15,468 nt of DNA from Rhodocyclales bacterium (lineage in GTDB: Bacteria; Pseudomonadota; Gammaproteobacteria; Burkholderiales; Rhodocyclaceae). The stretch is taken from the NCBI GenBank assembly GCA_021286885.1, contig JAJTBM010000028.1, positions 1-15,468 on the forward strand, given 5' to 3'. The notes beneath the pieces are model-generated. The model was not told the origin of the DNA and made no database searches. It saw nothing but the letters and a program-made list of their open reading frames with translations. Shown here in pieces: positions 14,730 through 15,468 of the stretch (its first letter is position 1; each line of letters begins with the position of its first letter). A program made the translations under genes and the position numbers.

Positions 14730-15468
14730 ACGAAGGCAAGAGCCGGCCGGGCCATGCCCGGGCACTCGACCTGCGGCATGGTCAGGTCGACCTGGCGCAC
14801 GGCTCGGGCGGTCGGGCGATGGCGCAACTGATCGCGGAACTGTTCGCCCGCCATCTGGGCAACACTTATCTCGGCCAGGGCGACGACGGTGCCGTGCTGC
14901 CGGCGGCCGGCGACGGCCGGCTGGTCATGGCCACCGACGCGCACGTGGTCTCGCCGCTGTTTTTTCCGGGCGGCGATATCGGCAGCCTGGCGGTGCATGG
15001 CACGATCAACGATGTCGCGGTGATGGGCGCGCAGCCGCTGTATCTGGCGGCGGCTTTCATCCTCGAAGAGGGGTTTCCGCTGGCCGATCTCGAGCGCATT
15101 GTGCGCAGCATGGCGGCGGCAGCAAACGCTGCCGGCGTGCCGGTGGTCACCGGCGACACCAAGGTGGTCGAGCGTGGCAAGGGCGACGGGGTGTTCATCA
15201 CCACCACCGGCGTCGGCGTCCTGCCGGCGGGCCGTGAATTGTCCGGCCGACGGGCGCGGCCCGGCGATGCCATCCTGGTTTCCGGTTTTCTCGGCGACCA
15301 TGGCATGGCCATCCTGGCCGAGCGCGAGAGCCTGGGTTTTGCCGGGGCCGACGGTCAGTCGCCGATCCGTTCCGACAGCGCCGCGCTGCATGGCCTGATC
15401 GAAGCGATGCTGGCGAGCGGCGCCGAGATCCGGGTCTTGCGCGATCCGACGCGCGGCGGGCTGGCGAC
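14726..15468 (+). CDS. hypE: Carbamoyl dehydratase HypE, 5' part (3' end outside window)
   Basis: The first 247 codons are present and the frame is open to the window edge. HypE dehydrates the carbamoyl group, placed by HypF on its C-terminal Cys, to a thiocyanate and hands the cyanide to HypC-HypD. That Cys is beyond the window. The PurM-like ATP-binding fold is clear: LAHGSGGRAM, GDDGAVLP, VMATDAHVVSPLFFPGGDIG, GTINDVAVMGAQP, VTGDTKVVERGKGDG, and RDPTRGGLA at the end. It has about 22 residues before the conserved HGSGG motif. The ATG overlaps the preceding stop. Alanine is coded more often by GCG (19) than GCC (14) here, unlike hypA (about 1 against 10). Confidence 0.96.
   Translation, partial: MNEGKSRPGHARALDLRHGQVDLAHGSGGRAMAQLIAELFARHLGNTYLGQGDDGAVLPAAGDGRLVMATDAHVVSPLFFPGGDIGSLAVHGTINDVAVMGAQPLYLAAAFILEEGFPLADLERIVRSMAAAANAAGVPVVTGDTKVVERGKGDGVFITTTGVGVLPAGRELSGRRARPGDAILVSGFLGDHGMAILAERESLGFAGADGQSPIRSDSAALHGLIEAMLASGAEIRVLRDPTRGGLA

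Noticed and set aside
1..15468. IS elements, integrases, tRNA or rRNA genes
   Set aside because: None could be recognised, including around the island at 3230-5111 and the insert at 14184-14729.

Overview
The window is a high-GC bacterial locus for a membrane-bound, group 1 [NiFe] uptake hydrogenase with most of its maturation machinery. From memory, gene order and sequence are closest to the hoxKGZMLOQRTV-hypABFCDE clusters of Ralstonia/Cupriavidus and Azotobacter and the hupSLCDFGHIJK-hyp clusters of rhizobia. The very C/G-rich codon use and the near-identity of the small subunit to Cupriavidus-type HoxK suggest a betaproteobacterium, perhaps Rhodocyclales. That placement is inference; there is no rRNA or other phylogenetic marker here.

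Layout, left to right. (1) 1-3228: 3' part of the small subunit hupS (5' end cut by the window), large subunit hupL, and the di-heme cytochrome b hupC, all on +. A strong hairpin terminator follows at about 3274. (2) 3230-5111: an interruption of the usual hupC-hupD junction. It holds a small orphan HigA-type antitoxin ORF (+), a divergently oriented, unrecognised secreted/membrane protein (-) with 13-residue Trp repeats and a zinc ribbon, and a 363-bp gap with a candidate sigma-54 promoter and two repeat structures. (3) 5112-12936: a tightly packed run of hupD, hupF, hupG, hupH, hupI, hupJ, hupK, hypA, hypB, hypF and hypC. Many stop/start codons overlap, so it is probably one transcript. (4) 12938-15468: hypD, a small membrane protein with an HEAGH metalloprotease-like motif, and the 5' part of hypE (cut by the window end).

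How the genes work together. HupS-HupL is the catalytic dimer, anchored by the HupS C-terminal helix and by HupC, which passes electrons to quinone. HypF and HypE make the cyanide ligands, HypC and HypD assemble the Fe(CN)2CO unit, and HypA and HypB insert nickel. HupK and HupF act in cofactor loading. HupG, HupH, HupI and HupJ look after the small subunit, the Fe-S clusters and oxygen protection. HupD cleaves the 15-residue C-terminal tail of HupL after nickel insertion. The small subunit carries an extra proximal-cluster cysteine (codon 74-76) that marks oxygen-tolerant enzymes.

The least expected parts are the Trp-repeat protein, the HEAGH membrane protein wedged between hypD and hypE, the missing ATG at the canonical hypB start, the sigma-54-like promoter with an adjoining inverted repeat before hupD, and a shift in alanine codon choice part-way through hypD.
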